DNA of 64,000 bases from Rhodobacter sp. SY28-1 (GCF_005222785.1 NZ_STGH01000001.1:620001-684000); one strand, 5' to 3'; counted from the stretch's first letter, positions 42,867-51,990 are shown. Notes: a model not told the origin generated them from the letters alone. A program made the numbers and translations.

Positions 42867-43031
42867 ATGAGACTCTTGAGACGACTGGAGACGCTTGTCG
42901 AAAGACGCAGAGCGATGCGTGCCCTGGATGAGCTTGATGCCCACATCCTTCGTGACATCGGCTTCGAAGAGCGCCCCCGATGGGACGTGATCAACCGCAT
43001 GCTTCGTGACCAGAGACGCAATCGCGCCTGA
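42867..43031 (+). CDS. DUF1127 mini-protein
   Basis: 54 residues: MRLLRRLETLVERRRAMRAL then LDELDAHILRDIGFEERPRW, the DUF1127 core with Arg-rich flanks. GGAAGG precedes the ATG. It is the first gene of the plus-strand run with the homocysteine methyltransferase-like gene and two others, opposite a TetR. Confidence 0.78.
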   Translation: MRLLRRLETLVERRRAMRALDELDAHILRDIGFEERPRWDVINRMLRDQRRNRA

Positions 43032-43130
43032 CAGCGACCGCTGAAGGACCCGGAAAACCCCAACTGGCGACGTGATCCCGCAGGACTGGCCCTGCCGGGC
43101 CAAGCCACTGCTTACCTAAAGGACCTGAAG

Positions 43131-44075
43131 ATGACCGTGACCCCACTCCACCAACTTGTCGACTCGAACAGGGTCTTCCTCGCCGATGGCGGGCTTGAGA
43201 CCTGCATGATCTACCATGAGGGCCTCGATCTGCCGCACTTCGCCTCGTTCGTCCTGTTGGAAAGCGCCGAGGGCCGCGCGGCGCTGGAACGCTACTTCGT
43301 CCGCTACTTCGCCCTGGCGAAGGCGGCAAACACCGGCTTTGTGCTGGACACCGCGACCTGGCGTGCGAACATGGGTTGGGCACCGGCGCTTGGCCGGAAC
43401 GAGGCTGCGCTACGCGCTGCAAACCGCCTGGCGGTGGACTTTGCGAATGAACTGCGGAAAGCCCACGCGACGGCGGACTTCCCGATCGTCGTCAACGGGG
43501 CCGTGGGGCCCTCTGCCGACGGATACCGTGTGGACACCGCCCTGACCGCCGACGCGGCCGAGGCGATCCACCGGCCGCAGGTCGAGGCCCTCGCCGATGC
43601 AGGTGCCGACATGGTCAGCGCAGTCACAATGACCCACGTTGGCGAAGCCGTGGGCATTGCCCGTGCAGCCATGAAGGCCGGTGTGCCACACGCCCTTTCC
43701 TTTACGGTGGAAACGGATGGCAAACTGCCGTCGGGGCAGCCCCTGCACGACGCCTTGGCCGAGACCGAGGCGGCCACAGGCGGAAGTGCGCTCTTCTACA
43801 TGGTAAACTGCGCACACCCGACCCATTTCGCGCGCGAACTCAGCGGTCCGCTGCATAACAGGATCGGTGGCATCCGCGCCAATGCGTCCCGGCTAAGCCA
43901 TGCGGAACTGGACGTTGCGACCGAACTGGATGACGGCGATGCCATCGAGTTCGGGCACTTCTACGGCGCCTTCGGACGTTACCTGCCGAACCTGCGACTG
44001 GTTGGAGGCTGCTGCGGATCTGACCACCGCCATGTTGGCGAAGCCTGCCGGCATCTTGTTCCCACAGCGGCCTGA
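43131..44075 (+). CDS. homocysteine S-methyltransferase-family protein
   Basis: 314 residues. The TIM-barrel landmarks are VFLADGGLETCMIYHEGLDL at the N-terminus and the zinc-ligand cysteines in YMVNCAHPTHF and LVGGCCGSDHRHVGEACRHL near the C-terminus. It would move a methyl group from S-methylmethionine or a similar donor to homocysteine or another thiol. In MetH-type proteins the same fold is only one domain; here it stands alone. Followed 39 bp later by a secreted TPR protein. Confidence 0.9.
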   Translation: MTVTPLHQLVDSNRVFLADGGLETCMIYHEGLDLPHFASFVLLESAEGRAALERYFVRYFALAKAANTGFVLDTATWRANMGWAPALGRNEAALRAANRLAVDFANELRKAHATADFPIVVNGAVGPSADGYRVDTALTADAAEAIHRPQVEALADAGADMVSAVTMTHVGEAVGIARAAMKAGVPHALSFTVETDGKLPSGQPLHDALAETEAATGGSALFYMVNCAHPTHFARELSGPLHNRIGGIRANASRLSHAELDVATELDDGDAIEFGHFYGAFGRYLPNLRLVGGCCGSDHRHVGEACRHLVPTAA

Positions 44076-44114
44076 CTGGCCGCACATCCCTCACCTTCAA
44101 TCGGAGACAGACCC

Positions 44115-45827
44115 ATGAAAAATCCTTTCAGCAATCCGCTTGCCCTCCTGCTGGCTGCATCGGCCTTGACGGCACCCGCATTTGCGCACGACGACCGCAA
44201 GACCGAGCTTTTCAAGCCCGGTGTCATCCACGCAGAGGCCGGCTCACCAACCAGCAGCGGGGCACCGGTCATGGTGCCGGGCCTTGGGGACTATGCCTTC
44301 CAAATTAGGACTGACGACCCAATGGCACAGGCCTGGTTCGCGCAGGGTCTTGGCCATCTCTGGGGCTTCAACCACGCCGAGGCCGTGCGCGCCTTCCGCG
44401 CGGGACAGGCGGCCGACCCGAACTGCGCCATGTGCTGGTGGGGCGAGGCCTATGCCCTTGGCCCGAACCTGAATGACGGCATGCATGACGAGGCCATCGG
44501 CCCGGCCTTCGCCGCCGCGACGAAAGCGGCCGAACTTGCCCGGACCCCCAAGGAAGTCGCACTTACGAAGGCGATCTTGGCGAGGTACGCAATGGACGGG
44601 GGCGATCGGAACTCGTTGAATGCAGCTTTCGCCAAGGCGATGCAGGGCGTCGCAGCTGAGTTCCCCGACGATGCCAATGTCCTGGCGTTGACGGCCGACG
44701 CCCTTATGAACACACAGCCCTGGGACTACTGGGAGGCCGGCGGCATGACACCCAAGGGCAACGGAGCGGCGATCCTTGCCACGCTGGAAGCCGCGATGTC
44801 AGTCAATCCCGACCACCCAGGCGCGCTCCATCTCTACCTCCACGCGGTTGAGGCCTCGGCGGACCCTGGCCAGGGCGAGGCCGCTGCAGACCGGCTTGCA
44901 GCGATCAACTCGACGGCTGGTCACCTGACGCATATGCCAGCCCATATCTACAACCGCATCGGGCGCTACGCAGATTCGATCACGGTGAACAAGGCTGCGA
45001 TCGCGAATGACGAGGCGTTCCTGGCACGCGCCGGCGATGCGGCCAGCCCGCTCTATCGCTTTGGCTACTACCCGCACAATGTCCACTTCCTGCTGGTCGG
45101 TGCACAGAACGCAGGGTTGAAGGACGAAGCGCTGGCGGCGGCTGACAAGCTTGCCTCTATCACCTCCGACGAGGTCTCGGCCCAACTTGCATGGGTGCAG
45201 GCGATCCGGACCGCGCCTTATTCGGCGCATGCCCAGTTCAGCAGCGCGGACGAGGTGCTTGCTCTCGCTCGGCCATCCGATGAATTCCCCTTCGTTCTTG
45301 GCTTCTGGCACTATGCTCGGGGATCCGTGCTGGCCCAGGCCGGTCGTGCCGCTGAAGCGCAGGCCGAGGCGGGCGCCATTGCCGATCTCGTATCTGCTGG
45401 AGGCTTCGATGGTCTCGAAGCGCAGTACCTGCCGGCCCGAGATGTGCTGACAATCGCAAAGCTGATGGTCGAGGCGCGGATCGCCCAGCAGGCAGAGGAC
45501 TGGGATAGCGCTGTGTCGCTGCTTGAGACAGCGGCAGAGCTGGAGGCGACCATCCCCTATATGGAGCCGGTCTACTGGCCGACGCCGGTGTCCCGGACGC
45601 TTGGTGCCGTACTGCTACAGTCCGGAAATCCATCAAAGGCCGCCGAAGCGTTCAAGGCTGCGCTCGCCCAAGCCCCGCGCGACGGGTGGGCGCTCTGGGG
45701 CCTAATGCAGGTTGAAGAAGCGCTGGGAAAGGAACCCGTTTACGCAGAAGGCAACCTCAACGCGCGCGCGGCCTTCGAGCAAGCGTGGCTTGGGGACAAA
45801 GCCTGGCTTGACTTGGGCCGTCTCTGA
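44115..45827 (+). CDS. exported TPR protein with conserved Cys pair
   Basis: 570 residues. A clear Sec signal (LALLLAASALTAPAFA, cut after AFA) precedes HDDRKTELF. TPR-like helices run through the mature protein: AEAVRAFRAGQAADPNCAMC, YADSITVNKAAIANDEAFLA, AAEAFKAALAQAPRDGWALW. The motif NCAMCWWGEAYALGPNLND plus MTPKGNGAAIL recurs in this periplasmic TPR family; the two Cys could form a disulfide or bind metal. Function unknown. It is between a methyltransferase-like gene and an alpha/beta hydrolase on the same strand. Confidence 0.85.
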   Translation: MKNPFSNPLALLLAASALTAPAFAHDDRKTELFKPGVIHAEAGSPTSSGAPVMVPGLGDYAFQIRTDDPMAQAWFAQGLGHLWGFNHAEAVRAFRAGQAADPNCAMCWWGEAYALGPNLNDGMHDEAIGPAFAAATKAAELARTPKEVALTKAILARYAMDGGDRNSLNAAFAKAMQGVAAEFPDDANVLALTADALMNTQPWDYWEAGGMTPKGNGAAILATLEAAMSVNPDHPGALHLYLHAVEASADPGQGEAAADRLAAINSTAGHLTHMPAHIYNRIGRYADSITVNKAAIANDEAFLARAGDAASPLYRFGYYPHNVHFLLVGAQNAGLKDEALAAADKLASITSDEVSAQLAWVQAIRTAPYSAHAQFSSADEVLALARPSDEFPFVLGFWHYARGSVLAQAGRAAEAQAEAGAIADLVSAGGFDGLEAQYLPARDVLTIAKLMVEARIAQQAEDWDSAVSLLETAAELEATIPYMEPVYWPTPVSRTLGAVLLQSGNPSKAAEAFKAALAQAPRDGWALWGLMQVEEALGKEPVYAEGNLNARAAFEQAWLGDKAWLDLGRL

Positions 45828-45949
45828 CAGCGCGGATGCGGTCCGGAGCCAGAAGGCCCCGGCCGCATCATGCCACCCTTCACGAAACTCAACAATTCCA
45901 TGGCTTTAATCTGTTCGCCGCCTGCCATGGCTTTACAAGGAGATTGAAT

Positions 45950-46780
45950 ATGGAACTAAGAACCAAGCGGATTCTGGTGTCTCCGGGACTGGCACTTGAT
46001 GTCGTCGAGACTGGCAATCCGATGGGCCATCCCGTCATCTTTCTTCCGGGCCTTTCAGACAGCTGGCCCTCTTACCTGCCGCTGATGGCCGAAATGCGAA
46101 AAGACCGGCGGCTCATCGCAATCTCGCCAAGGGGCCACGGCGACAGCGGGAAGCCAACGGCGCCATACGATCTTGCCGACCTTGCGCGGGACGTGATTTC
46201 AGTGATGCGGGCTCTTGAAGTTGCATCGGCGGACATCGTCGGGCACAGCTTGGGCACGACGGTGGCGCAGAAGCTGGTGGAACTCGCTCCATCGCGGGTC
46301 ACCTCGCTTGTCCTGATCGGTGCATTCGTCCGGATCGGGTCCAACCCCGCGGTGATTGACTTGCACGACAACGCAATCGCGAAGCTGATCGATCCGGTCG
46401 ACCCTGTTTTCGTGAAAGAGTTCCAGGAAAGCGCCGTTGGACCCGACACGCCACGTGAAACGATCGATAGGGCGATTGCCGAAAGCATGAAGCTGACTGC
46501 ACGAGATTGGCAGATGGCCCTCGGCGCATCGATGGTGGCCGACCTTGCATTGGCCATGATCGGATATCGTGGCCCTGTGCTAATCCTGCATGGCGAACTG
46601 GATGACTTCTGCATCGCGGATGAGCAAGCTGACCTGGCAAGGGGAAGCAACAGGAGGCTGGTCAGCAACGCGCACTGGGGTCATTCACCGCATTGGGAGC
46701 ACCCCGCGCTCGTCGGTCGGCTGATCGAGCAATTCGTTTCGGAAAAGCAAGCCGTCGGCCTGCTCCCCGCTGACCCCTGA
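45950..46780 (+). CDS. alpha/beta hydrolase
   Basis: 276 residues from ATG 45950, with AAGGAGA 7 nt upstream; the longer frame is not needed. PVIFLPGLSDSWPSYLPLM holds the oxyanion strand, ADIVGHSLGTTVAQKLVELA the Ser nucleophile elbow (GHSLG), VLILHGELDDFCI the acid region, and ahead of the C-terminus NAHWGHSPHWEHP the catalytic His. Substrate unknown. Last gene of the run that starts at 42867. Confidence 0.9.
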   Translation: MELRTKRILVSPGLALDVVETGNPMGHPVIFLPGLSDSWPSYLPLMAEMRKDRRLIAISPRGHGDSGKPTAPYDLADLARDVISVMRALEVASADIVGHSLGTTVAQKLVELAPSRVTSLVLIGAFVRIGSNPAVIDLHDNAIAKLIDPVDPVFVKEFQESAVGPDTPRETIDRAIAESMKLTARDWQMALGASMVADLALAMIGYRGPVLILHGELDDFCIADEQADLARGSNRRLVSNAHWGHSPHWEHPALVGRLIEQFVSEKQAVGLLPADP

Positions 46781-46962
46781 GGTCTCGCATCAGGCCGGCT
46801 CAGCCATCCGGACCTGACCTGCCTGCCTCCAGGGCTGTATTGGAAAGCCTGTTCATGTACCAAATGAACGGACCACCCGAGCGGGGCAGGCTGCAAATTT
46901 ATGCACATCAAGGGTCCTGAGATGGCTTTACTTGTTCGGCAGGTAAGGGCCGAAACCGCTCC

Positions 46963-47910
46963 TCACGCGCCGCCCATCTGACCTCTGTCCACCACCGCAA
47001 GCAGAGACGCGACAATGCTTCTCAGCCAGATCAGACCGCGTGAGCCGGAATTCCGACGGTGCCACGCCTGGTGCATCTCTTCCTTGGGGAGGTCGAATGG
47101 CAGCTGAAACATGTCCAGCCCCGCTGAAGGGGCCACGCGCTCGGCCAGTTGCCGTGGGATGATGCCGATCATGTCTGTCGCGGCTACTGCCTGCCAGACA
47201 GGCGTGAAGCTGGGCGCCCGCATGGCCGTCTTTCGAACGAACCCATTGTTTTCCATGAACCGCTCATGTGCCTCGGGTTCATCATCTGTGACACGGAAAA
47301 CCGCATGACGCAGAGCGCAGAAAAGCGCGATGGGCATCGGATCACCCGCCCGAAGGCCGTGACGCTGGACCTCGGGATGCCCGCGACGGGCAATCACCCG
47401 ATAATCCGGCTCAAACAGGAACTCGGACTCCAACCCTGGTGACAAAACGTGCGCTGGGACAAACAGGAGATCAACGCGGCCGTCACGTAGATCGTCGATC
47501 GCAGTCCGTCCGATCGCGTCTGAATAGCGCAGTGTGATGCCGGGGGCGTCGCGCTCAAGAAGCGCCATCAGATCGGGCAGCAGTACCTGTGTAAAAAAAT
47601 CTGGGGCGGCCAGTCGAAACGTGTCCGTCGCGGTCTGCGGATCAAAGATAGGACGCGCCAGAACCGCCGTCGCATCCTCGAGAAGGGCGCGCACCGGCGC
47701 CCTCAGGGTCAGCGCAAACTCTGTCAGCTGCAAACCCTGGCCGTCGCGGATCAGCAGCGGATCGCCAAAGGCCGCACGGAGCCGCCCAAGCGCGGCCGAG
47801 ACCGCAGGCTGCGACAATCCGATCCTCTGACCCGCGCGCACGGTGGACTGCTCGCGCAGCAGGGCATCAAGCACCTTCAGGAGGTTGAGGTCAAAGCTGG
47901 ATAAATTCAT
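46963..47910 (-). CDS. LysR-family regulator (NodD/NahR-like)
   Basis: 315 residues from ATG 47910 (MNLSSFDLNLLKVLDALLRE), the typical NodD-type opening FDLNLLK(V/A)LDAL; the longer upstream frame is antisense to the cupin gene and was rejected. The HTH is QSTVRAGQRIGLSQPAVSAALGRLRAAFGDPLL. The effector domain has RVIARRGHP and VAATDMIGIIPRQLAERVA. Divergent from the cupin-membrane protein pair, 111 bp away, which it probably regulates. Confidence 0.92.
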   Translation of the reverse strand: MNLSSFDLNLLKVLDALLREQSTVRAGQRIGLSQPAVSAALGRLRAAFGDPLLIRDGQGLQLTEFALTLRAPVRALLEDATAVLARPIFDPQTATDTFRLAAPDFFTQVLLPDLMALLERDAPGITLRYSDAIGRTAIDDLRDGRVDLLFVPAHVLSPGLESEFLFEPDYRVIARRGHPEVQRHGLRAGDPMPIALFCALRHAVFRVTDDEPEAHERFMENNGFVRKTAMRAPSFTPVWQAVAATDMIGIIPRQLAERVAPSAGLDMFQLPFDLPKEEMHQAWHRRNSGSRGLIWLRSIVASLLAVVDRGQMGGA

Positions 47911-48021
47911 GGAACAAATTCCTATCATACAAACTATCAGTTTAACATATGGCCGCGCTCCCTCCATAGACGCGCTCACCGCAGACATCCGGGTCCATCC
48001 GGCATCAGAGGGAGAGAAGAG

Positions 48022-48474
48022 ATGACAACGTCTGACGAAGTTCACAAATGGAACGACACAACATATCGCACGATCCTGGCGGCGGCCGACACGGGCGGTG
48101 CCATTTCCATCATCTACGGCGAGGCCGGCCCCTTCAACGGTCCACCGACCCATATCCACAGACACGAAGACGAGATCATCTTTGTCCTGAAAGGCGAGGT
48201 GGAATTCGAGACTGGCGATGCGCGGTTCACGCGCGGCCCCCTTGGCCTTGCCTTTCTGCCGCGTGGGCAGATGCACAGCTTTCGGACGGGTCCGGACGGC
48301 GCGTGTTGCCTGACCATCCTGACACCCGGCGGCTTCGAAGGCTTCTTTGCCGAGGCGGCGCGTGCTGATCTCCGCTTGCCGCAGGATATCGCCAAGGTGG
48401 CCGCCCTTGCGCGCCAATATGGATCGGACCTTGTCGGTCCCGGTCTGGCGCATAGGATGGCCCAAGATGCGTGA
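48022..48474 (+). CDS. cupin-domain protein
   Basis: 150 residues. GPFNGPPTHIHRHEDEIIFVLKGEVEF carries the first cupin motif with His/His/Glu metal ligands, and the second motif is LAFLPRGQMHSFRTG. Single-domain cupins of this type are dioxygenase-like or ligand-binding. The stop overlaps the start of the next gene by 8 bp. LysR-type control from the divergent gene is likely. Confidence 0.9.
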   Translation: MTTSDEVHKWNDTTYRTILAAADTGGAISIIYGEAGPFNGPPTHIHRHEDEIIFVLKGEVEFETGDARFTRGPLGLAFLPRGQMHSFRTGPDGACCLTILTPGGFEGFFAEAARADLRLPQDIAKVAALARQYGSDLVGPGLAHRMAQDA

Positions 48475-48844
48475 TCCCGCTTTCCTGTTCTTCTCCGCGG
48501 CCGCAGTTTGCGCCACCGGCGGCATGGTGTGGGGCATCCAGATGGCCATCAGCGGTGATCATCTTTTGGCCTCTGCTCATGCCCACCTCAATCTGGTGGG
48601 ATGGGTCACCCTCGCCTTGATTGGCATTTACTATCGGCTTACGCCTGCGGCGAACGAAACTCGTCTCGCGAAGGTCCATGCTGGCTGTGCACTCCTTGGC
48701 GTCAGCGTGATGGTTCCAGGCATCGCAATCGTCATTCAGGGCGGAACTCCCGCAATCGCAGCTTGCGGGGCGTTCTTGTCTTTTGCGTCGATGCTGATTC
48801 TTATCATAGCGATCCTTCGGCATGGACTGGGGGCTAGGCACTGA
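48467..48844 (+). CDS. small membrane protein resembling a heme-copper oxidase helix pair
   Basis: 125 residues from ATG 48467, overlapping the cupin stop by 8 bp. Four hydrophobic helices: FLFFSAAAVCATGGMVWGIQ, LLASAHAHLNLVGWVTLALI, CALLGVSVMVPGIAIVIQGG and FLSFASMLILIIAILRHGLG. SAHAHLNLVGWVTL with paired His is the pattern of cbb3/NorB-related subunit I helices (AHAHL...GW), but the protein is far too short to be an oxidase. Function unknown. Confidence 0.8.
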   Translation: MRDPAFLFFSAAAVCATGGMVWGIQMAISGDHLLASAHAHLNLVGWVTLALIGIYYRLTPAANETRLAKVHAGCALLGVSVMVPGIAIVIQGGTPAIAACGAFLSFASMLILIIAILRHGLGARH

Positions 48845-48939
48845 CGAAGAAATCGACTGTGAGTGCCGCTGCGGGAAGTTGCGTTCTAGCGGCACCTCAG
48901 ATTGTCGAGAGGCGCAGTGCGAAAGGACTGTCGCTGAAA

Positions 48940-49001
48940 GTCTGCTATGGGCCGCGAACTGACCTTAAGTTTAAAGGGGTCCACCGTCTGCTATGGGCCG
49001 C
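48940..49001 (+). repeat. 16-bp direct repeat in the gap before the DUF2235 gene
   Basis: GTCTGCTATGGGCCGC occurs at 48940-48955 and 48986-49001, 46 bp apart. The gap between the two genes is about 200 bp. Possibly relics of an inserted repeat; nothing else supports a function. Confidence 0.5.
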
Positions 49002-49045
49002 CCCTGCCTCCTAGGTTGCTCCAACAGTTTGACCTCGGCCCCGTT

Positions 49046-50467
49046 CTACTCTTCGTAGTAACGCTTCAAATCACTCCGCCCTTTTAGCTGCGCCGGCCGG
49101 TAGGGTTTGACGGCGGCGCACTGGGCTACAGCATTCGCTCGCATGCGCTCGTGGACCGAGGCGTGGAGAGGAAAATCGTCGCCAACCTCTCGGATACCTT
49201 TCTTCCAGCCGATGCGAAACGGCCCAACTTCAACCATTGCGTCTTCGCGGTGCTGCAGGCCACATGGGTCAGGCGCGCGGTTTAGGAAGTTTTCGTTGAT
49301 TCTGATCGAAGGAACACACTCCTTGAGCTCGTCTACCATCCAATCGAGCGCAATGTCGCTCAGGCGTGACTCGGCCTCCGGATAGCTACCGCCGATGTCG
49401 CTGTGGCACCCCGGAAACCAGACTTGCTTGAGCCACTTCGGCTCACGATCTTTGGTCTCGATCGCTGCCGCCTTGGACGCCCATCCTACTCTGGGAAAGT
49501 CGGCACGGTCTTCGTCGATCGCCATAGCATGCCGGGCGTGTTGGACGTCGGGATCAAGCCACTGGTCGTAGTTGCGCTTGTTCCAGGCGGCAAAGTGCCC
49601 TGTTTTGAGGATCTGGGCCCAATCGCCAGGGCGCCGGAGCTTGAGACTGCGATCCGGATCTTCCGAGAAGAACTTGAAATTATCGAGCAACAGTGAGCCG
49701 AGTTGCCAGGCGAGAGCGCCAAAGAGCAGTCCAACCAGGACGGAAAAGATCCACGACCAACCAAGCGCTATGCTGGCGACAAATGCAGTACCGACTGCGA
49801 AGGTGCCCCCCCATACCAGCGTGCGGACGTCGGCGGTGCGTAACGATGCTACCGTATCGAAGACGCCTATGAAGGTCGGCTGAACGTTGCCTTGATTGTC
49901 CTTACCCTCCAGAGGAAAGCTAGAATACTTTCTACGAAACCGGCGGCCAAGCTCCTCGCGGTGCTCAAAGTACGGGTTCTGTGTCCGCGGCTTTCCCGCG
50001 CCGTGGTTGTAGACAAACTTCACCGCGTCTTTGGCGATCTTGCGCAGACCGGGTCCATAACGAGGAACCGGCGAACCATCGGGCATCCGTGTCGGGATGC
50101 CGCAGAGGTTCATGACATTCGCAAGTGCTCTGACAGTGTAGGCTCCTCGCGAGAACCCAAACAGCAGCACACGGTCACCGGGTTCATAGTGCGCGATGAT
50201 CTGTTCATAGCATTCAATGATGTTGTGATCGATTCCGGTGCCGACTGCACTTTCCAGGATCGGCTTGATGCGACCGAAGAATCCGCCGCTTTCGCCCGTT
50301 CCCAGACCAGGGTCGTAAAATGCGACTTGCTCCTTCGGGCGAATGGGAGAATCTGGGCCTGGGCGCATGGCCCGGTACATCTTGTAAACGTTCGAAAGCC
50401 GCTGGTCCGGCCTCGCACCGCCCATCTGGCCCGTTGCATCCGAAAAGATGCAGATATTCTTGACCAC
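49046..50467 (-). CDS. DUF2235 (alpha/beta hydrolase, phospholipase-like) protein
   Basis: 473 residues. The N-terminus NICIFSDATGQ and YDPGLGTGESGGFFG, then the nucleophile elbow LLFGFSRGAYTVRALAN near residue 104 (GxSxG), FIGVFDTVASL and WFPGCHSDIGGSYPEAESRL, are DUF2235/Tle1-like landmarks. Two hydrophobic segments near residues 215-255 (WGGTFAVGTAFVASIALGW) suggest membrane contact. Relatives are type VI secretion lipases, but no VgrG, PAAR or immunity gene is adjacent. It lies at the left edge of a decayed mobile region. Confidence 0.88.
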   Translation of the reverse strand: MVKNICIFSDATGQMGGARPDQRLSNVYKMYRAMRPGPDSPIRPKEQVAFYDPGLGTGESGGFFGRIKPILESAVGTGIDHNIIECYEQIIAHYEPGDRVLLFGFSRGAYTVRALANVMNLCGIPTRMPDGSPVPRYGPGLRKIAKDAVKFVYNHGAGKPRTQNPYFEHREELGRRFRRKYSSFPLEGKDNQGNVQPTFIGVFDTVASLRTADVRTLVWGGTFAVGTAFVASIALGWSWIFSVLVGLLFGALAWQLGSLLLDNFKFFSEDPDRSLKLRRPGDWAQILKTGHFAAWNKRNYDQWLDPDVQHARHAMAIDEDRADFPRVGWASKAAAIETKDREPKWLKQVWFPGCHSDIGGSYPEAESRLSDIALDWMVDELKECVPSIRINENFLNRAPDPCGLQHREDAMVEVGPFRIGWKKGIREVGDDFPLHASVHERMRANAVAQCAAVKPYRPAQLKGRSDLKRYYEE

Positions 50468-50800
50468 CTGTCGCCCTGTCGATGAAAATCATGTATCGGC
50501 TGCAAACCCCAAGAGCTCGGCGATCCTCTCTGACGTAGGGGATCTCAGTGAGTGGATTGCGCATGAGTCGGGAGAACATAGAACATGGTAGAAGCACATT
50601 TGTCCACCTGATTTGGTAGCCAATCGACAGGTATGCTCAATATCTTCGGCACGATACGGAAAATGCGACTATTCCGTGTGGAGGTTAACCTCCGGCGGAT
50701 CGATCCATCTGACCTCCCCAATACTTCTTAAATGAGTTGCCGATGTCGGCCGGCGCAGAAGGCCGCTTTAGGTAGCCCTAGCCGTCGGGTCAACAACATT
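50468..50800. other. gap, no gene supported
   Basis: 333 bp between the DUF2235 gene and an integrase scrap. By eye the GC content is lower than in the core regions. No reading frame with a recognisable product. Confidence 0.4.
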
Positions 50801-50887
50801 GGGGAAGGTGCCTACCGACGCTGAGATATGGACGAGAAGCGGCGTGTGATGATTGCAGAGTGGGCTGAGCTCCTATGCCTTCAGTAG
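50801..50887 (+). pseudogene. tyrosine-recombinase C-terminal scrap
   Basis: The frame reads GEGAYRR, TGA, then DMDEKRRVMIAEWAELLCLQ and a stop. This is the extreme C-terminus of P4-type integrases (..GAYRR(S/T)D..(E/K)RR..M..WA), with a stop codon exactly where Ser or Thr usually sits. The integrase at 53473 ends AYRRTDFLDLRRVVMERWAV, the same pattern. Everything upstream is missing. Confidence 0.65.
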
Positions 50888-51353
50888 CAAGGAGAAGAAG
50901 TTTAACCTCAGATTGAAGGCTTCTGCAGTTTGGTGGGAAGACGTGACCAAATTGGCTGAAGTGAATCTTTGCGACATGCAAACTGACGTCAACTCAGGCC
51001 CTTTGCGCGTCAGAATGAAGATGCCATCAAACTGCGAATTGGCTTTAGCTTACAAAGTGAAAGTTCGGCGAGTTCAGCGGAACGCACTGCTTCAAAGTTT
51101 GATAGGGAAGTGACCTTCTGTTTTCGCTGTGCCCCTTCGTAAGGTAAATCTAGTTTGCAATGACGTCTCAATCAAGCTCACCGATGCGTCCGTGGCTCGC
51201 TGGTTGAGGCGTGCCGCGATCGGACTTCAGAATGGCGTCATGTCGTTCCTATGCTGGTGTTTACTTAGTCAGCGGTCGACCAGTCACCTGCCAACGTTTC
51301 GATAACAAAGCGACGTCGGGTGCCAAAGCTGCACAGCAGCAGATATTTGCTGT
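50888..51353. other. gap of about 465 bp with no supported gene
   Basis: Contains a short frame (50853-51113) with no recognisable motif and no ribosome-binding site. It runs into the IS21 relic and may contain further decayed IS DNA. Confidence 0.4.
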
Positions 51354-51990
51354 TCATGCAGCTGGTTCGGAATGCCCAACCCAATTTCCACCCGAGAGAG
51401 GGCGAGCATGCGCAATAATGGTCCGAGTGGCGCGGACTCCGAGGATTGTTCCAGCATAGTTGTATCCCTCTCCGAGGCCGCCCATCAGCGCCATGATCTT
51501 GGCAGCACCGATGAACTCGCATTTGTGCAGCTGGCGAATCGTGGCTTCGTTGATCTCGCCGGCGGTGCAGTCGAAGCCGGAAAAGTCCCAGTATGACGGG
51601 AAGAGTGCTGCGTTTATGTGATAAGCGATGGAACGCACTTCGTGTTCGGCCAACTCTGCCTTCGAGGATCCGTAATCAATGCCAATGGGCATCGAACAGC
51701 AATCTCGTCGGCCTGAAGAAGAAAGGCCTGCACCACGAAGTACCGATTTTGCGCCAGCGTTATACACGCGGCCTGAAGGTTGGTGTGTTGAGCGCCCAAA
51801 GCCGCGTGGCCTTCGCTCCAGTCGAACTGGAAGGCTTCATCAGGTCGAAACGCGAGCCGCACGAAGGTTCCGCGCCCTTCGGACTGCCGCTCTCGGTGGC
51901 GATCAGCCATCCACTCACGGCCAAAGGCTGCCACTCGGCCATACTTACTGACGCGCCAGCGACAAAGTCACCGAGTTCACCTCTACGGCA
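51354..51990 (-). pseudogene. IS21-family relic with istA joined to istB
   Basis: On the minus strand, KYGRVAAFGREWMADRHRER and FVRLAFRPDEAFQFDWSEGH are the IstA transposase stretch around its first catalytic Asp (F.P..A.QFDWS). In another frame the sequence then reads ELAEHEVRSIAYHINAALFP, AGEINEATIRQLHKCEFI and ALMGGLGEGYNYAGTILGV, the N-terminal half of IstB including its Walker A region, which is damaged (GGLGEG for GG.GTGK). About 1 kb of istA is missing between them. Dead relic. Confidence 0.75.

Noticed and set aside
47911-48549. N-terminal extension of the LysR frame (start at 48549)
   Set aside because: It is antisense to the cupin gene. The family start MNLSSFDLNLLK is at 47910.
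50853-51113. 86-codon plus-strand frame in the low-GC gap
   Set aside because: No ribosome-binding site, no known motif. It overlaps the integrase scrap in another frame.
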